A DNA stretch of 64,000 nt from positions 41,831,466 to 41,895,465 of the forward strand of contig OY970830.1 in assembly GCA_963853835.1 (NCBI GenBank). Direction: 5' to 3'. A model generated the notes under the pieces. It saw nothing but the letters and a program-made list of their open reading frames with translations, was not told where the DNA came from and did no database searches. Both the position numbers and the translations under genes were made by a program. Positions 50,231-62,648 of the stretch are shown here, piece by piece. Position 1 is the first letter of the stretch. Each line of letters starts with the position of its first letter. The stretch is from Calendula officinalis. Its lineage: Eukaryota; Streptophyta; Magnoliopsida; Asterales; Asteraceae.

Positions 50231-50976
50231 ATAATGGTAGCATTTTCTAGCTGTTACGCGTCCACAAACCCTCTAAATTGGCATCTTCATCTTCACCACA
50301 CCTTTTGTGTTCTCCGATCAGGTTAGTCTTTTTCCATTTTCATTTTATAGCCATTGGAGGATTCAAACGGTGACTACACCGCATTTTGCCCTAACTCAAC
50401 TCCCTGCTATTTCGTGCTTCACTCTCAACCGGCCGAGCAGTTAACACGTTTTCTGACATAAATTTCGGTGACGCTGGTTCATCAATCAAATAATGCATCA
50501 ATAAAACCCCTGAAGATCAATCAAAGATATACAGGTGCTCCTCGTTCTTACTTTTTTAATTGTTTAGTATCTAGCATTAAAATTGCTTTGTTAATGATGT
50601 ATATAACTTACGATTAATGTTTACGGGCTTTGAGATGAACAAATTTGACCTAATTTCGGGAACTTGCAGTCACCAAGTTATTTCAATATTTAGCTTCTCA
50701 TGACTGTAGTTCAAAAGAAAGCTATAAATTAGTTGTTTGTTTACACTATTGTGTGAGAGTTTCGCTTAGGGTTGATACCTTTTATAATTGATACTACGAT
50801 ACAATCCTTTCATTCCAAAAAATATACATAAAAATCATTTAATACAATCTTCTGTAGGACTGAATGTGGTCAGCTGTATTAGCATTTAGCAGGAATTGTT
50901 TAATTTTTTTTTTTGGAGTCAAATATACAATTCATTTCAAATTATAAATAGGAATTGTTTGTTGTTTCATTCAGAG

Positions 50977-53900
50977 ATGGCTATGGCTGCTAGTAAGGTC
51001 CGTACAAGTAGTTTCTCCCGAAATATTTCAACTGCTCCAACATCTTCAGTTCCTGGACTCAAGTATGGACCAAATGCCACAATCTTTCTTTCATCTGGCA
51101 TACCAGATCTTGACAGTAATTCCCAATATACCCTTTCTATTTTTCATTCTCACAAAATGTATGTTACAAGTGATAAACGGGTCAGCTAAGTCAACACTCT
51201 CTTAGATTTGGTTCCCTAATTGTTTATTAATTTATATTTAAATGTAGAGATTTTAGGTGGAGGTTTTCATTTAGGAAGTCTGGTGATGATCATGGAAGAC
51301 AAGAACGCGCCACATCATATGCTTTTTTTGAAGACATTTATGTCTCAGGGATTAGTTCACAATCAACCTCTTCTTTTTGCAAAACCAGACCAAAACCCTA
51401 GAGATTTTCTTGGAACCTTGCCAGCTACATTAACTTCCAAGCATGATAAATCTCATCAAAATGTTGTAGAACAGGTATTCATTCTCTTCCTTCCTCCTAT
51501 TTTAGAAACAAAATTTACATTTTAATTAACATGTTATTTGATTTGTTCACATGTTAATTGAAGAAACTTTGTTTAGTTTATAAACTATTTGTGCTTATAA
51601 ATCAAACCTTCAATAATATTCACATGTGAACAAACATGACTTAATATATAATTGTGTGGTTCTAACTATTCTCAACTTTTTAGTGGTTCTAATCCGAACT
51701 TCCACCTAATGCGTTAAATATGTAACTAAATAATTACAATAATAATCTAAGTTTTTTGAATAAAAATTATAATTTTTTTAATTATAACTGGATTATAAAA
51801 ATGATGCCTTTTGTGAACTTGTAGAAGGATTTGCGGATTGCTTGGCAATACAAGAAGTACCTTGGGGAAAATAAGCCACATATCGAGGATCGAGGTAATT
51901 TTGTGTTTTTATTATGAAAATTTAATACATAAATATTCTCGTTTATTTTATTTTAATAAAAAGTATATATCTTTTTATCGTGAAGCAGATGGGAAATTAG
52001 TGTACTGCAACGATTTTGACTTTAAGAAGCCCATTGAAAAGCATTTGATTATGGGCAACCGTGTGGAATGTGTTAGCCTTTTTGATAATTCGGGTCTTGA
52101 TGGATTACGTGATACTTGTTCAAAGTTTTTATCTCAAATTCCAAGGTATTTTTTATTTTTACACTTATATATATTAGGAAAATAGTTTGTATTTTATATG
52201 ATTTACTTCATGACACATTTAATATCTATAAAATTAATTTAACCTAGTTTTCATTATTCTAATCAGGTATGATGGGAATATTACAAATGCAGGACGAATT
52301 GCCATCGAATCATTCTGTGTTTCAACATGTGAATACTCTGACAATGTGAGTAATCACATTTTTAAACTGTGTTTTCTCCAGTTTTAAAATCTTTCATAAA
52401 TTATTAACGTGTTAAATATTACTCCCTCCGTCCCACAAAGAAGTTTACATTTCTCTTGGGCACAAGATTTTTAGGTGATAGTTAGTGGTGGGGTCAAAAG
52501 TAATACTTTTGATTAAAATATAAAGTTAGATTGGAGAGAGAAAGTGTTATATTGGTGGAATGATTGGTAATAATATTATTTTATTATGTGGTCCCCCCAA
52601 ATTTGAGAAATGTAAACTTTTTTGTGGACAAAATTTTAAGAAGAAATGTAAACTTTTTTGTGGGACGGAGGGAGTATTAAGAACTATATTACACAGATAG
52701 CCCCTAATTTTGAAACTTGTAATATACTAATATCAACTGTCACTAGAAACTTAACGCTTTAGGGACCGTTGTTGTTACAAGTTTTAAAATTAGGGACTAG
52801 AAATCCATAGTTTCATACAAACCGGAGGGACGATTTATGTAATTTACTGTTATATTTTTTGAAAATATATTTTTCAATTACCTTGTAGGAATGGGAAATG
52901 CTTGCCTTCATTAGATCATTAAAAAGCATGGTACGGTCTTCAAATGCAGTTGCTTTTATAACATTCCCACCTTCAATTGTATCACCACAAGTTTCAAAAA
53001 GATGGCAACATTTGGCTGATACATTGTTGTCAGTTAAAGCAATACCGGGTAAAAACAATTTATTTTTTAATTATTAAACTATTTATTTTGTAGCAGTTTT
53101 TAAAAAATGTAAAACTTTAAACAGATGAAAATAAGGAGCTTGCTAGTTTACTAACCGGTTATCAAGATATGGTTGGGCTTTTAAGTGTACATAAGGTTGC
53201 ACGGTTTAATACACAGGTATAATATACTTCTTTTTTACCTTTATTTGGATCATGGAATTTTACAACTAATTCTGCACTTCTTCAGTTAATTATAATTTAA
53301 TACTACTTTCTAATTACTAATTTACAACTAATTCTCCATGGTCTTTCGAATTCTACGATTTTGTCCCTATACTTATAATTTAGTTTTTTTGTCCCTATAT
53401 ATTTTAGTTTCGTGATTATTGTCCATACGGTCTTTAAAATTCATTTTTTTGCATTCATTTTGACATAAAATGACCAAAATACCCTTATTTGTATTTGTTT
53501 TTAAAAAGAAAAGGGAAAACAAAATGGACGGAAAAAGGGTATTTTGGTCATTTTAGGTCCAAATGAACGAAAAAAATAAAAATAAGGGTATTTTGGTCAT
53601 TTTAGGTCAAAATGGGAGAAAAAATGAAACTTGAAGACCATAAGGATAAAAATCACGTACAGGGACAAAAAAAAACAAAATTAAAAGTATATGGACAAAA
53701 TCATAGAATTCGAAAGACCACATGGACAATTTCTGTAATTTCTCTTATATATATAGAAATGGTTCATAATTGGGAGTTCTAATTGTATCATAAATGATAT
53801 ATATTTTTGTTTAGGTTCCAGTAATTTTAGATGCAACAACGTACTCCATAAAGCTACAAAAACGAAGATCAATAGTTTTAGAATGTTTAAATCAAGCCCC

Positions 53901-53985
53901 TGTTGATGGGTCAAGTGGGAGTTCTTATGGCACTTCTTCTGGTAGCTGTTCTGGTTCTTCAAAAACCGCTGCCCTTGATTTTTGA
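50977..53985 (+). CDS. ELP4: Elongator complex protein 4
   Basis: I model eight coding exons: 50977-51115, 51248-51474, 51825-51894, 51989-52145, 52267-52345, 52889-53048, 53125-53216 and 53815-53985. All junctions are GT-AG and in phase, giving 364 residues with no internal stop. The protein starts 'MAMAASKVRTSSFSRN' and contains 'SGIPDLD', 'ILGGGFHLGSLVMIMED', 'APHHM', 'SQGLVHNQPLLFA', 'DLRIAWQYKKY' and 'ARFNTQ', matching plant ELP4 (PAXNEB family) in order and length. ELP4 forms the RecA-like Elp456 ring with ELP5 and ELP6 and supports wobble-uridine modification of tRNA. A leader intron is likely (donor after 'gatatacag' at about 50534, acceptor TTCAG just before the ATG). Introns 5 and 7 have taken up several MITEs. 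Confidence 0.9.
52422..52674. mobile_element. Stowaway/mariner-like MITE in ELP4 intron 5
   Basis: 253 bp, CTCCCTCCGTCCCACAAAG to 'tgtgggacggagggag', with TA on both sides. Confidence 0.85.
52683..52852. repeat. small foldback repeat in ELP4 intron 5
   Basis: Arms around 'attacacagatagcccctaa' and, reversed, 'tacataaatcgtccctccgg'; a diverged inverted pair close to the MITE. Confidence 0.4.
53325..53745. mobile_element. foldback element in ELP4 intron 7
   Basis: Arms 53325-53495 and 53575-53745 share 'ggtctttcgaattctacgat', 'tttgtccctatac' and 'aatgaccaaaatacccttat' in inverted orientation, with a third partial copy between them. Confidence 0.6.
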
Positions 53986-54148
53986 TTAAAAAAAACTAAT
54001 TTGTGCTTTAGTTAGTATTTATATTAATCTGTTAAATTAAACTAGTAGACGGTAAAATGCCTGATTTGTGCATCTTTAATTTTGGCATGATATTTGAAAT
54101 GTTTTTGATTTGATGTGTGGTCTCACCGTTGTTCAATTCTATTAACAA

Positions 54149-54531
54149 TGTTTTAAAAACTCGGTTGAACCGGAAAACGGGAAGATAGCTGGTTGGATTC
54201 AGTTTGCTATATCTTGGTTGGAACTGGCCGGTTGAATATAAAAAGCCAAGCTGAACCGGCCGGTAGAACTTAAAAAATCCGGTTTTCTGGAAAAATTAGT
54301 TCAATAAAACAGACATGAATTTCTTATATAGAAGTAAAAAATGATAAACTTAATTGAAAAATAAGTTTTGAATTTTTTTTGATATTTTTGGTATTTAATT
54401 TGTATTTTTCTAATATTTGGGATATTTGTACATCGTTTATATATTATTGCATTATATATACGCAATAGTATTTTCATCTGGTTTGATTGGCTGGCTAATC
54501 TGGTCCGACCGGTTCAACCGTATTTTAAATA
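54149..54531. mobile_element. MITE-like inverted-repeat element
   Basis: Ends 'gttttaaaaactcggttgaa' and, reversed, 'aaaatacggttgaaccgg', with repeated 'aaccggccgg' words inside. A related end occurs at 57835-57912. Confidence 0.45.
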
Positions 54532-55772
54532 TTAATTTGTTCAATACAAAAACTGATTTTAAACCATTACATGATTCACTCGATCAATGTGATTGAGCTA
54601 TGTCAGTGGTCTCACTTGGGACATATTCTTATTAATCATGAATCTCGTACAAGTTTACAATTATATAGTTTTGAATAAAAGATAATTAAAACTGTTTATT
54701 TGGTCAAATAGTTTTTGTTTTTTCTTTTTTATTGGATAATGATAAGACATCTGCTGTTCATCAGTTGACATGTCACTTTGCTTCCCCAAAATGACACTGT
54801 TGGCGCGACTATTTTCTTGGCTCGTCAGTTTGGGCATTTCCCTCAACTCGTCGGTTAACCGAAGAGGTGAGACGACGAAAGGTAATAGGGTGAGCATCAA
54901 AACAAAATAATTGACAAATCAAAACCGATCCACTAAAGCTGACAAAATCGAACCTATAAAACTGAAACAATTTCAAAACTGACAGTTCAGTTTTCAAATT
55001 TTGGAAAAACCCCAATGGGTTTGGTTGCGGTTGTAATCACAAACCCCCTTATTAAACACTTTCTCACTAATTATGGTTTATATTATGATTATATGACACG
55101 AAATACATTTATATGTTGATTTTTTGGTCTAGAAATGATTTGGGTGTTTAATTATGTTATTAGTAGTCAGTTAGTCACCAAATGGGTATGGGTCGAAACC
55201 AAACTGTTAAGCGTTTGACAATCCTAAAACTAAAATAAGCGGATTGAGTTCGATTTGAAACTTAAACCACTCCAAAGCGCTTAATGCACAAAGGAAAAGG
55301 TGGTGGTGGGGTTTTTTAGTTTTTAATATATTAAAAATATTATTTTCTTTTTTAATTAATTTTTGTTAATATATTAAGTTTTGTGTTTAATTAAAAAACT
55401 GTGATGTTACAAAACCGAAGAAGTAAAGAAGAGATGATGTTGACATGAGCGTGTCAGTTAATTTATAGTAAAGAGGAAATGATTTGATAATGATGTGTTG
55501 AAATTAAAGAGACATGGAAGAAGCAACTCTCAGGAGAAGTTTAATAAATAATTGTGATTAAGATACTATCTTAATATTTATGGGTTTATCTAATATGTGT
55601 CCCTATAAACACATGTTAAGGTATATTCAATGAAGACAAATTCTATAAAATTAGAGTAAAATGATATTTATTAGTTATTAATATTTTTGTGTTATACTGA
55701 TTTTACTTTTATCATAATTGAAAATGAAGGTTTTTGATGAATTAAATGTATGAGTATAAAAATTATTTAATA
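54532..55772. other. intergenic AT-rich sequence
   Basis: No gene. 54886-55226 begins GGGTGAGCATCAAAAC and ends 'tttgacaatcct' and may be a diverged hAT-like MITE; I found no clear TSD. Confidence 0.35.
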
Positions 55773-58700
55773 TCTTTATCTTTATATATAATAAAAGAAA
55801 GGGTTTTTGAATTTTGTCACGTAGCTCTTTCCACGTCATAATGACGTCATAAATCGAAGATGACATGGCTGCCACGTAGGTTTATGTATATTTAAGCTTA
55901 ATTTTTTTGAAAACCCTAATTTCATTCATTTTTTACGCTCCTGTTCTCTCATCCTCTTATTACGTACCATTAATCCATCGGAGGCTAATCCTAAAACAAT
56001 AATTGGTGGTTTCCTTCAGGTAATTGTGATTCCGATTTCGATTTATTGATTAAGGGTTTCTTTTTATTGAATAATGCCGATTTTATTATATAAAGGTTTC
56101 GAATTATTGTTTCAGGGTCGTTTTTTAAATCATTCAGTACCATTAATCCATCGCCGGAGGCTAATCCTAAAACTATAATCTGTCGTTTCCTTCTGGTAAT
56201 TGTGATTCCGATTTCTATTTATTGATTAACGGCTTCATTTTATTGAATAACAACGATTTTCACCAGTTGATTTAGGGTTTCGAAATATTGTGTCAGGTAA
56301 TTCTGATTTCGATTTTGATTTATTGAATTACTGATAAACTTATTTCAGTCAATTGAAGGGAATTACCCTCACCTTTATTATTTCTTAAATTCACCTCTAT
56401 ACGGCAATTGAAGGGAATTATCTGCATTTTGTGATGAAAATTATTCAGACAATTGTACATCAAAGTCATCAAACAATATAATCTTTCCATCTAGATCCAA
56501 GTTTGTGTACATAAAATTTTTGCAATGTAATTTTCAGATTTTATTATACAATTTTTGTAATGTAATTTTCAGATTTTATTATACATAATTACATATATGA
56601 TATATCTATTGGTGTACATGTTGCAATGCAATATAATCTTTCCATGTGAATCCATATTTGTGTACATGTTCTTTAATATGAGGAACATAGTGCCCTAACA
56701 TTTGAAGTATTTTGATGCTTATAGCAGTAATGTTACAGAACTTGATGCAAATTACAATGATGTTATGACCTCTTAATCAATTTCGTCCTCATGTTTATTG
56801 ATTTCAGACCAATTTTTAATGAATTTCTAATGCTACCCCCTTTTGATTTATTATGTTTCTGGTTCGATTAGGGAATTAAATATTTCAATTGGTAACCACT
56901 ATGCATATTGTGAATTATGCAGGAAAACAACTATGCAGCTAATTCCCGTCAATACATCCCGTAATAATACATCCACAAAAGGTATTACTCAGACAACTAT
57001 GGTTACCATATATTATGGTCAAAAATATGGTAACAATCGAAAAATAAGTAATGGATTTTTTTATCAATACTGATTTTAAAATCGACACTGGTAAATTTTT
57101 GAAATTGTTAAAATCAATGGATTTTTGAAGGTACACAGATTGTTGTTTTCATAAATATTTAGAATTAAACTGATTTTTGAACAATTTATTTCTGTTTATG
57201 TTTATAAAAGTGTTCCAACTGTGCTCGGGCTAGGTGATGAAAGTAGTAATGCTACAACCGTTCTTTGGGCTGCAAATCACTGAATTTGTGTCAGATGTCG
57301 AATTTTCTTCTCTAATGGGGCTGTTCATTGCACACGTAGATGTGAGGTATGAAACAAACGGGTTCAAATTTTAATTATTTGTGTGATTATTGTTTATTAT
57401 GCATTTTAGCCATTATAATCTAAAAAATGAGAGAAAAAAACATTGCTGTTGTTGTTCTTTAGGTTGTTGAAGACATACCTTCACCTGTACCTTTTGATTT
57501 GCCAATGGTCCTAAATAAGACCCCATAGGCATGCTCTGCTGCAGAAGTTTACAAACTAATTTTGTACGAATTTTAATTTTGACCCGTTTACTGATGAATT
57601 TTGTCGAATTGCTGAGTATTTACTCTTTTAACCATTTGTGACCCGACCAATGTCTAAAGCTCAAAAGCTGTAGATTTTACATCTAAATAAATCTTAGTAG
57701 AATCATTTTGTCTACTATATGAATCAATGTATTTAACCTACCGATTAAATTAACCTTTTTAAAATTGGGATGTGGTCTTTTAGACATAAATGAGTTTGTG
57801 TTTGAAATTATGAGTTTAGTTAACCTAGGGTGACTCGCTGGTTCAACCGGTTGACCCGTGACCCGACCATCGTACCGGGTCAACTAAAAACTCGGGTTTT
57901 AAAACTTTGGGTAGAAGACGAGATATAGTTATATACAAACTCGAATATGTTTGACTGATTTAATTATGAATTAGTTGACTTGTGCTGTGGTTGACCCATT
58001 CATAATTTTTCAGTGACAATATTTTTGTTCAAATTGTTATAAATTGATGAGTACTTTTACCGACTTTTTTTAGGTTCAATTTTTTTTTTGAATTTTGCTA
58101 GGAATAGAAAGTGTTGGCAATGCAATGAAGATGGTCCTTTAAATTCTGGAAGTTGAAATGAAAAAGGTGATTCAAATTGTCTTCAGTAACTTATCAGATT
58201 GGTTAATCATGTGTTGTTTTAACACTACATAAATTTTGTAGCAAATTAATTAGTTCTTGGTGATAGATGGACATGTTTCAACATCAACATGCTTATTCTG
58301 AAATCTAAATAGTTATTGACTTATCAATATAAGGACAGAAAGTTGCATATTGTAGTTCTTTTGTTTGATCATTTGATGAATCTGGGTTAATTGGTTTTTG
58401 TTGGCATAATTGTTTAATAACATTAATGGTATTGCAAATGCAATTTTTGAAAATTTCAAGGAAAATGTAATGCATGAAATCCATAACTGAGGGGCCAAAA
58501 AAGTCTGACCAATATTTACTACTTAATTTCACCTGATTAGCATTTTTTTAAAATCTTTTTTGCAGTCAACAGGTGATGGAATTGTGCTACCTGATAATGC
58601 TTCACTCTATCTAACAACCTACCAGGATGCCGAGTACAAAGAGGAATACTACTTTTGTTGCATAGAATTAGGGGGTGTTCCATACTTGCATGTGCACTTT

Positions 58701-59157
58701 GGCAGTCAAGTAACTGACCAGTATTAGAATTAGGGGAAGTTGGATGTGCACTTTAGAAGTAATATAATAATTAGAACAAAAAATCAGTTCACTATTAAAC
58801 TTATTTCTGGATATACCGTTGGGATGGGCCTAATAGGTATAATTCATTCTTATTAACTTTGAAATTACATTTGATATTTAAACTTATTTCCTCAATGATA
58901 TGAAATCTTCAAATTATGTGATATTTATAACTTCATTCATGGTTCTTATTCTTCTATTACAGAAGTTAACTTGACTATTCGCTTTGACCATTATCAGTTA
59001 AATCATGAAGTACATTCTTGAGGTCACAAATTCAAAGGCTACATTCTCTTTTCACTACCAAGGATTCAACACTTTATGTAAGATATTCAGGAAATTATGA
59101 AAAATATTATAAAAATTTCTATAACTCACCCGTGATTTATCACGGGTTATAAGCTAG
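55773..59157 (+). mobile_element. Helitron (3.4 kb) with gene fragments
   Basis: It starts TCTTTATCTTTATATATAAT after an A and ends with hairpin ACCCGTGATTTATCACGGGT (59128-59147) and CTAG (59154-59157) before a T. The start is very similar to that of the Helitron at 29432. It contains a direct duplication of about 140 bp (about 55955-56095 and 56130-56275, 'ggaggctaatcctaaaac') and exon-like pieces, including a PRMT fragment at 58566. No Rep/helicase. Confidence 0.75.
58566..58655 (+). pseudogene. PRMT1-like arginine methyltransferase fragment
   Basis: After a GCAG acceptor the frame reads 'STGDGIVLPDNASLYLT' and 'QDAEYKEE'. This matches the segment of type I protein arginine methyltransferases (PRMT1 group) around GxVLPDxASLYLxAIEDxxYK. 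Only one exon-sized piece is present, followed by unrelated sequence. Confidence 0.65.
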
Positions 59158-59825
59158 TTATTATGATATTCCCGTGGGGCACATTACTATGATGTTCCCT
59201 GAAGTACATATTAGTCATTTAACATTACTATGATTTTATCCTGATCACATATTAAAATATCTCATTATCTATTAGGAACTTTTAAAACAAGAAATAACTA
59301 TTTTTTATAAGATACATATAACCCTCTATTATTAATGAAAATACGAATGATTGAATTGCATGTAATTTTTTAAAGAGTAATGATATTGATTCCTATAATT
59401 TATTCTAATAATATTAAGAAAGAAAATTAGTGGATTACACATAACATCTTATTAAATAGGTAGACCTATGAGTGAAAATAAATGGTAGGACTAAATATCA
59501 TTTCTTCTTTTTAAATGTTTTTTAACAACGAGTAATGATATTTCTTTCTACCAATTTTTCCTATTATATTTCTCCTCATTTTAATTATGATAAGTGTCAA
59601 GATCAAAAGATAATATAAGAAAAGAAAATTAATGAATTACAAATTAAGTTTAGAATCGAATAGAATATGAAGAAATGATCAAAAGAACCCCTTTTTTTTT
59701 GTTATACTTCGTAGTAAACAGTGATCGTATAATTATCTCCAAAATCAAATTGCCGAGAACCTTCAACTATTTGCTTCAGTTTTTCACACCGCTTCTGTGC
59801 GTTTTTCGAGCACGAACGAAGAATT
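59158..59825. other. upstream region of the Rossmann-fold gene
   Basis: AT-rich, no ORF of note. It should hold the promoter and 5' UTR of the next gene. Confidence 0.4.
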
Positions 59826-62412
59826 ATGTCTCCTTTAATCCGTTCTAGATTAACGCTCTCCAGATTCTAGTAAGCTCTTCAATCTCATCGCTCTCAATGA
59901 ATCTCCCGATTTCACAAAGCCATTGTTTCTAATAAAATCCCCAATCAAATATCGAAAGCCAAGATAAAACGTTGCTATAAATTGATTTAGGTTTTCTTTG
60001 TCATTTTATGTCAATCAAACAAATTACGAACTTCAATTTGTTTAGTGTAAATTCCCAGGCTGTTTATGTCGATCATATTTCATTTTGAGGGAGTATTCTG
60101 AGTTTTCATGTATGATGTAACTAACATTTGCTCGAATTTTATTTTATTTTTTTGCAATATAAGCAATATCTTAGGTTCAACACGGAGAGGAAGATGTTTA
60201 TCGACTGAATCAAATAAAATTGATGAACCACTTAAAGTAGAAGAAGCTGAAACAGTAAATGTTCCACCTCCTCCAGCAGATAAGGTAGTAAAAATGACTT
60301 CTTAAACTGTCATTGTATACAAATTCATTCTGTTAATTATGTGTGTTTTGGTTATTTGTTGATCTATTTTTGTAATTAGTTACTTGTTCTTGGTGGAAGT
60401 GGTTTTGTTGGCTCACATGTTTGCAAAGAAGCATTAAATCGTGGCTTATCTGTTGCTAGTCTTAGCAGGTATGCATTTGTTAATCTATTTTGCATCATTT
60501 TGATGGTTTTTTATCGTTGTTTTGGTCACTTTATAGTTACATCTATGAAATCAGTTTTAATTCATGTTATGTTTTCTTATGTTAATGAAATATGATCATT
60601 TGATTTTATTTGTACAGTTTATGAATGTTAATTCTTTCTTAGTTGTTGGTAACTTATGTTCACAGATCTGGCAGCACATCTATTCAGGAACCATGGGCTA
60701 ACAATGTGCACTGGCATCAAGGTATCACATCTTGTTTCCCGGTATCAATACAACCTTTAGTTTATAATAATGTAAAATATCTTTTTTTTTTTGACATAAT
60801 AAACCAAAAAGTATGATCCAAAACTTTGTTTAAAGATTTGGTTAATTCTAGATTGAGCCACATGCAAATAAAGTAAAAAATAGGGGTCTTGGTGACATTG
60901 TAAACCAAATGAAAATTAACCAATCCACTCAAAATCTGATCTTAATATGTAAACTGTTGAATGTTGATGATATAAAGTTATTAGAACGTTAGATGTATTT
61001 ATAAAGAAATTGAACAATTTTTTATATATCTTATTAAATCTCAATGGACCTGTCTACATGCAAAGTGATTTTGGTAACATGCATACATCTATTTTCATAT
61101 AATTCATCAAAAGAGTATTCTTAGATTTAAGCATAAATCTCCTTAGTGAGCGAGTTGGCAAATGGAGGTAGGAAGTGTAAAAATAAGTTGCAGGTTGGAG
61201 TTCTAGGGTTCATATTGTAATTTTTCTAAATCAGGGGGTTCATATTGTAATTTTCTTAAATCAGGTATTTTTTCTAGTATCATAAATTGTTGTGCTAAAT
61301 TGCTAATTTCTAGTCTTTTATTCTCAGGGGACTTACTGTCTGGCGACTTATGGAAGGAAGCATTAAATGGAGTGACCTCTATTGTCTGTACTCTCTTATT
61401 ACTCAATTTTTTAGTAAAAAAGAAAAATTAAGCTCATAATTCTAATTATCTATAAAGAACTTTTTTTGAGAAAGAATATAACACATATTTAAATCTAAAA
61501 ATTCTTTTATATCAATTTCCTAGACCTTCCGAGTTCCGATAGACTTAAAATTATTGCTCATGCTTTTAATGCATATACCTCTTTTTATTGCTTGAATTGA
61601 TCTGTTTTGTAGAAATATAAAATTATGATATTTAGTTTAATTATGTATTTAAAATGTACAGGTGTCCTGTGTTGGTGGTCTAGGTTCCAATTCCTACATG
61701 TACAAAATCAATGGAACTGCAAATATCACAGCAATTAGAGCTGCAGCTGAAAAAGGTTAGAAACCATCCTAAATGGATAGAATCTCAAAATTTATCATTA
61801 CAATAACATTAAATTCAACATAATGGAACTCGTTTCTACCAAATATACATAAAATGCTTCATATTTGTTACATTTTATATTTTTGTAATTTTTTTTACAG
61901 GGGTTAAAAGATTTGTATACATGTCTGCTGCTGACTCTGGTGTGATTAATTACTTTCTACAAGGATATTTCGATGGAAAGGTAACATTTATTATTTGTAC
62001 TTAATTCTTAGTTTAAATTGTCCATAATCTGATATATTGGCCAATTCTAAGATACAAATTTTAAAATGTTGGTAATTAAATATTTCTGATTAATATTAGG
62101 CTATGTAATATTAATGCAGAGAGCTGCAGAAACAGAGTTACTGGTGAGATATCCTTATGGACGTAAGTTCCTTGTTTTATTTTATCTAAATCAAGATTAA
62201 GTTACTTTTATTACCATCTAAAATTTAATTTTAATATTTGAAATTCTATATCAGTATTCTGTTTTAAAATAATGTGAATTTTATAATATATAATAAAATA
62301 AAATAAAATTTTATTTTCAGATGTGATTCTAAGACCTGGATTCATTTATGGAAACCGTCGTGTTGGCAACTTGGAGTTACCTCTTGGTGTAATCGGTTCT
62401 CCACTAGAAATA
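59826..62412 (+). CDS. NAD(P)-binding Rossmann-fold (atypical SDR) protein, 5' part
   Basis: Nine exons, all in phase: 59826-59869, 60164-60284, 60380-60468, 60666-60721, 61328-61383, 61662-61755, 61901-61980, 62120-62162 and 62321-62412 (225 codons). The protein starts with a basic, Arg/Ser-rich stretch ('MSPLIRSRLTLSRF') suggesting an organelle target signal. Then 'PPPADKLLVLGGSGFVGSHV' (glycine-rich dinucleotide site), 'GVTSIVSCVGG', 'YKINGTANI' and 'ILRPGFIYGNR'. It resembles Arabidopsis At5g10730-type proteins, atypical SDRs related to NDUFA9. Exon 9 ends at a phase-0 GTACAA donor just before a copia insertion; the remaining exons are beyond the window. If the donor is not used, a TAA follows five bases later. 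Confidence 0.85.
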
Positions 62413-62449
62413 GTACAATAATGTTTTCATAGTTTCGTAATTTATTTAT

Positions 62450-62641
62450 TGTTAGATGAAAAGACATTTCTACCCTTGTAGTTAGATTCATGTCACATGT
62501 ATTATTGTGTATCAATTCTTGATTCTCATTGATTAACAAGGTGTGTATATATACACAATACAAGGCTAAAAAATAGGAAAAGATTACAATCAAATCACTA
62601 TATATTTATCTACAAATCTAATTCAAATATAGTGTCTAATA
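62450..62641 (-). repeat. 3' LTR of the copia element
   Basis: 192 bp. Ends TGTTAGATG and GTGTCTAATA (plus strand) form an inverted pair, with CA changed to TA at the inner end. A GAGGGGGGCT polypurine tract adjoins it on the minus strand (62641-62650). Confidence 0.65.
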
Positions 62642-62648
62642 GCCCCCC

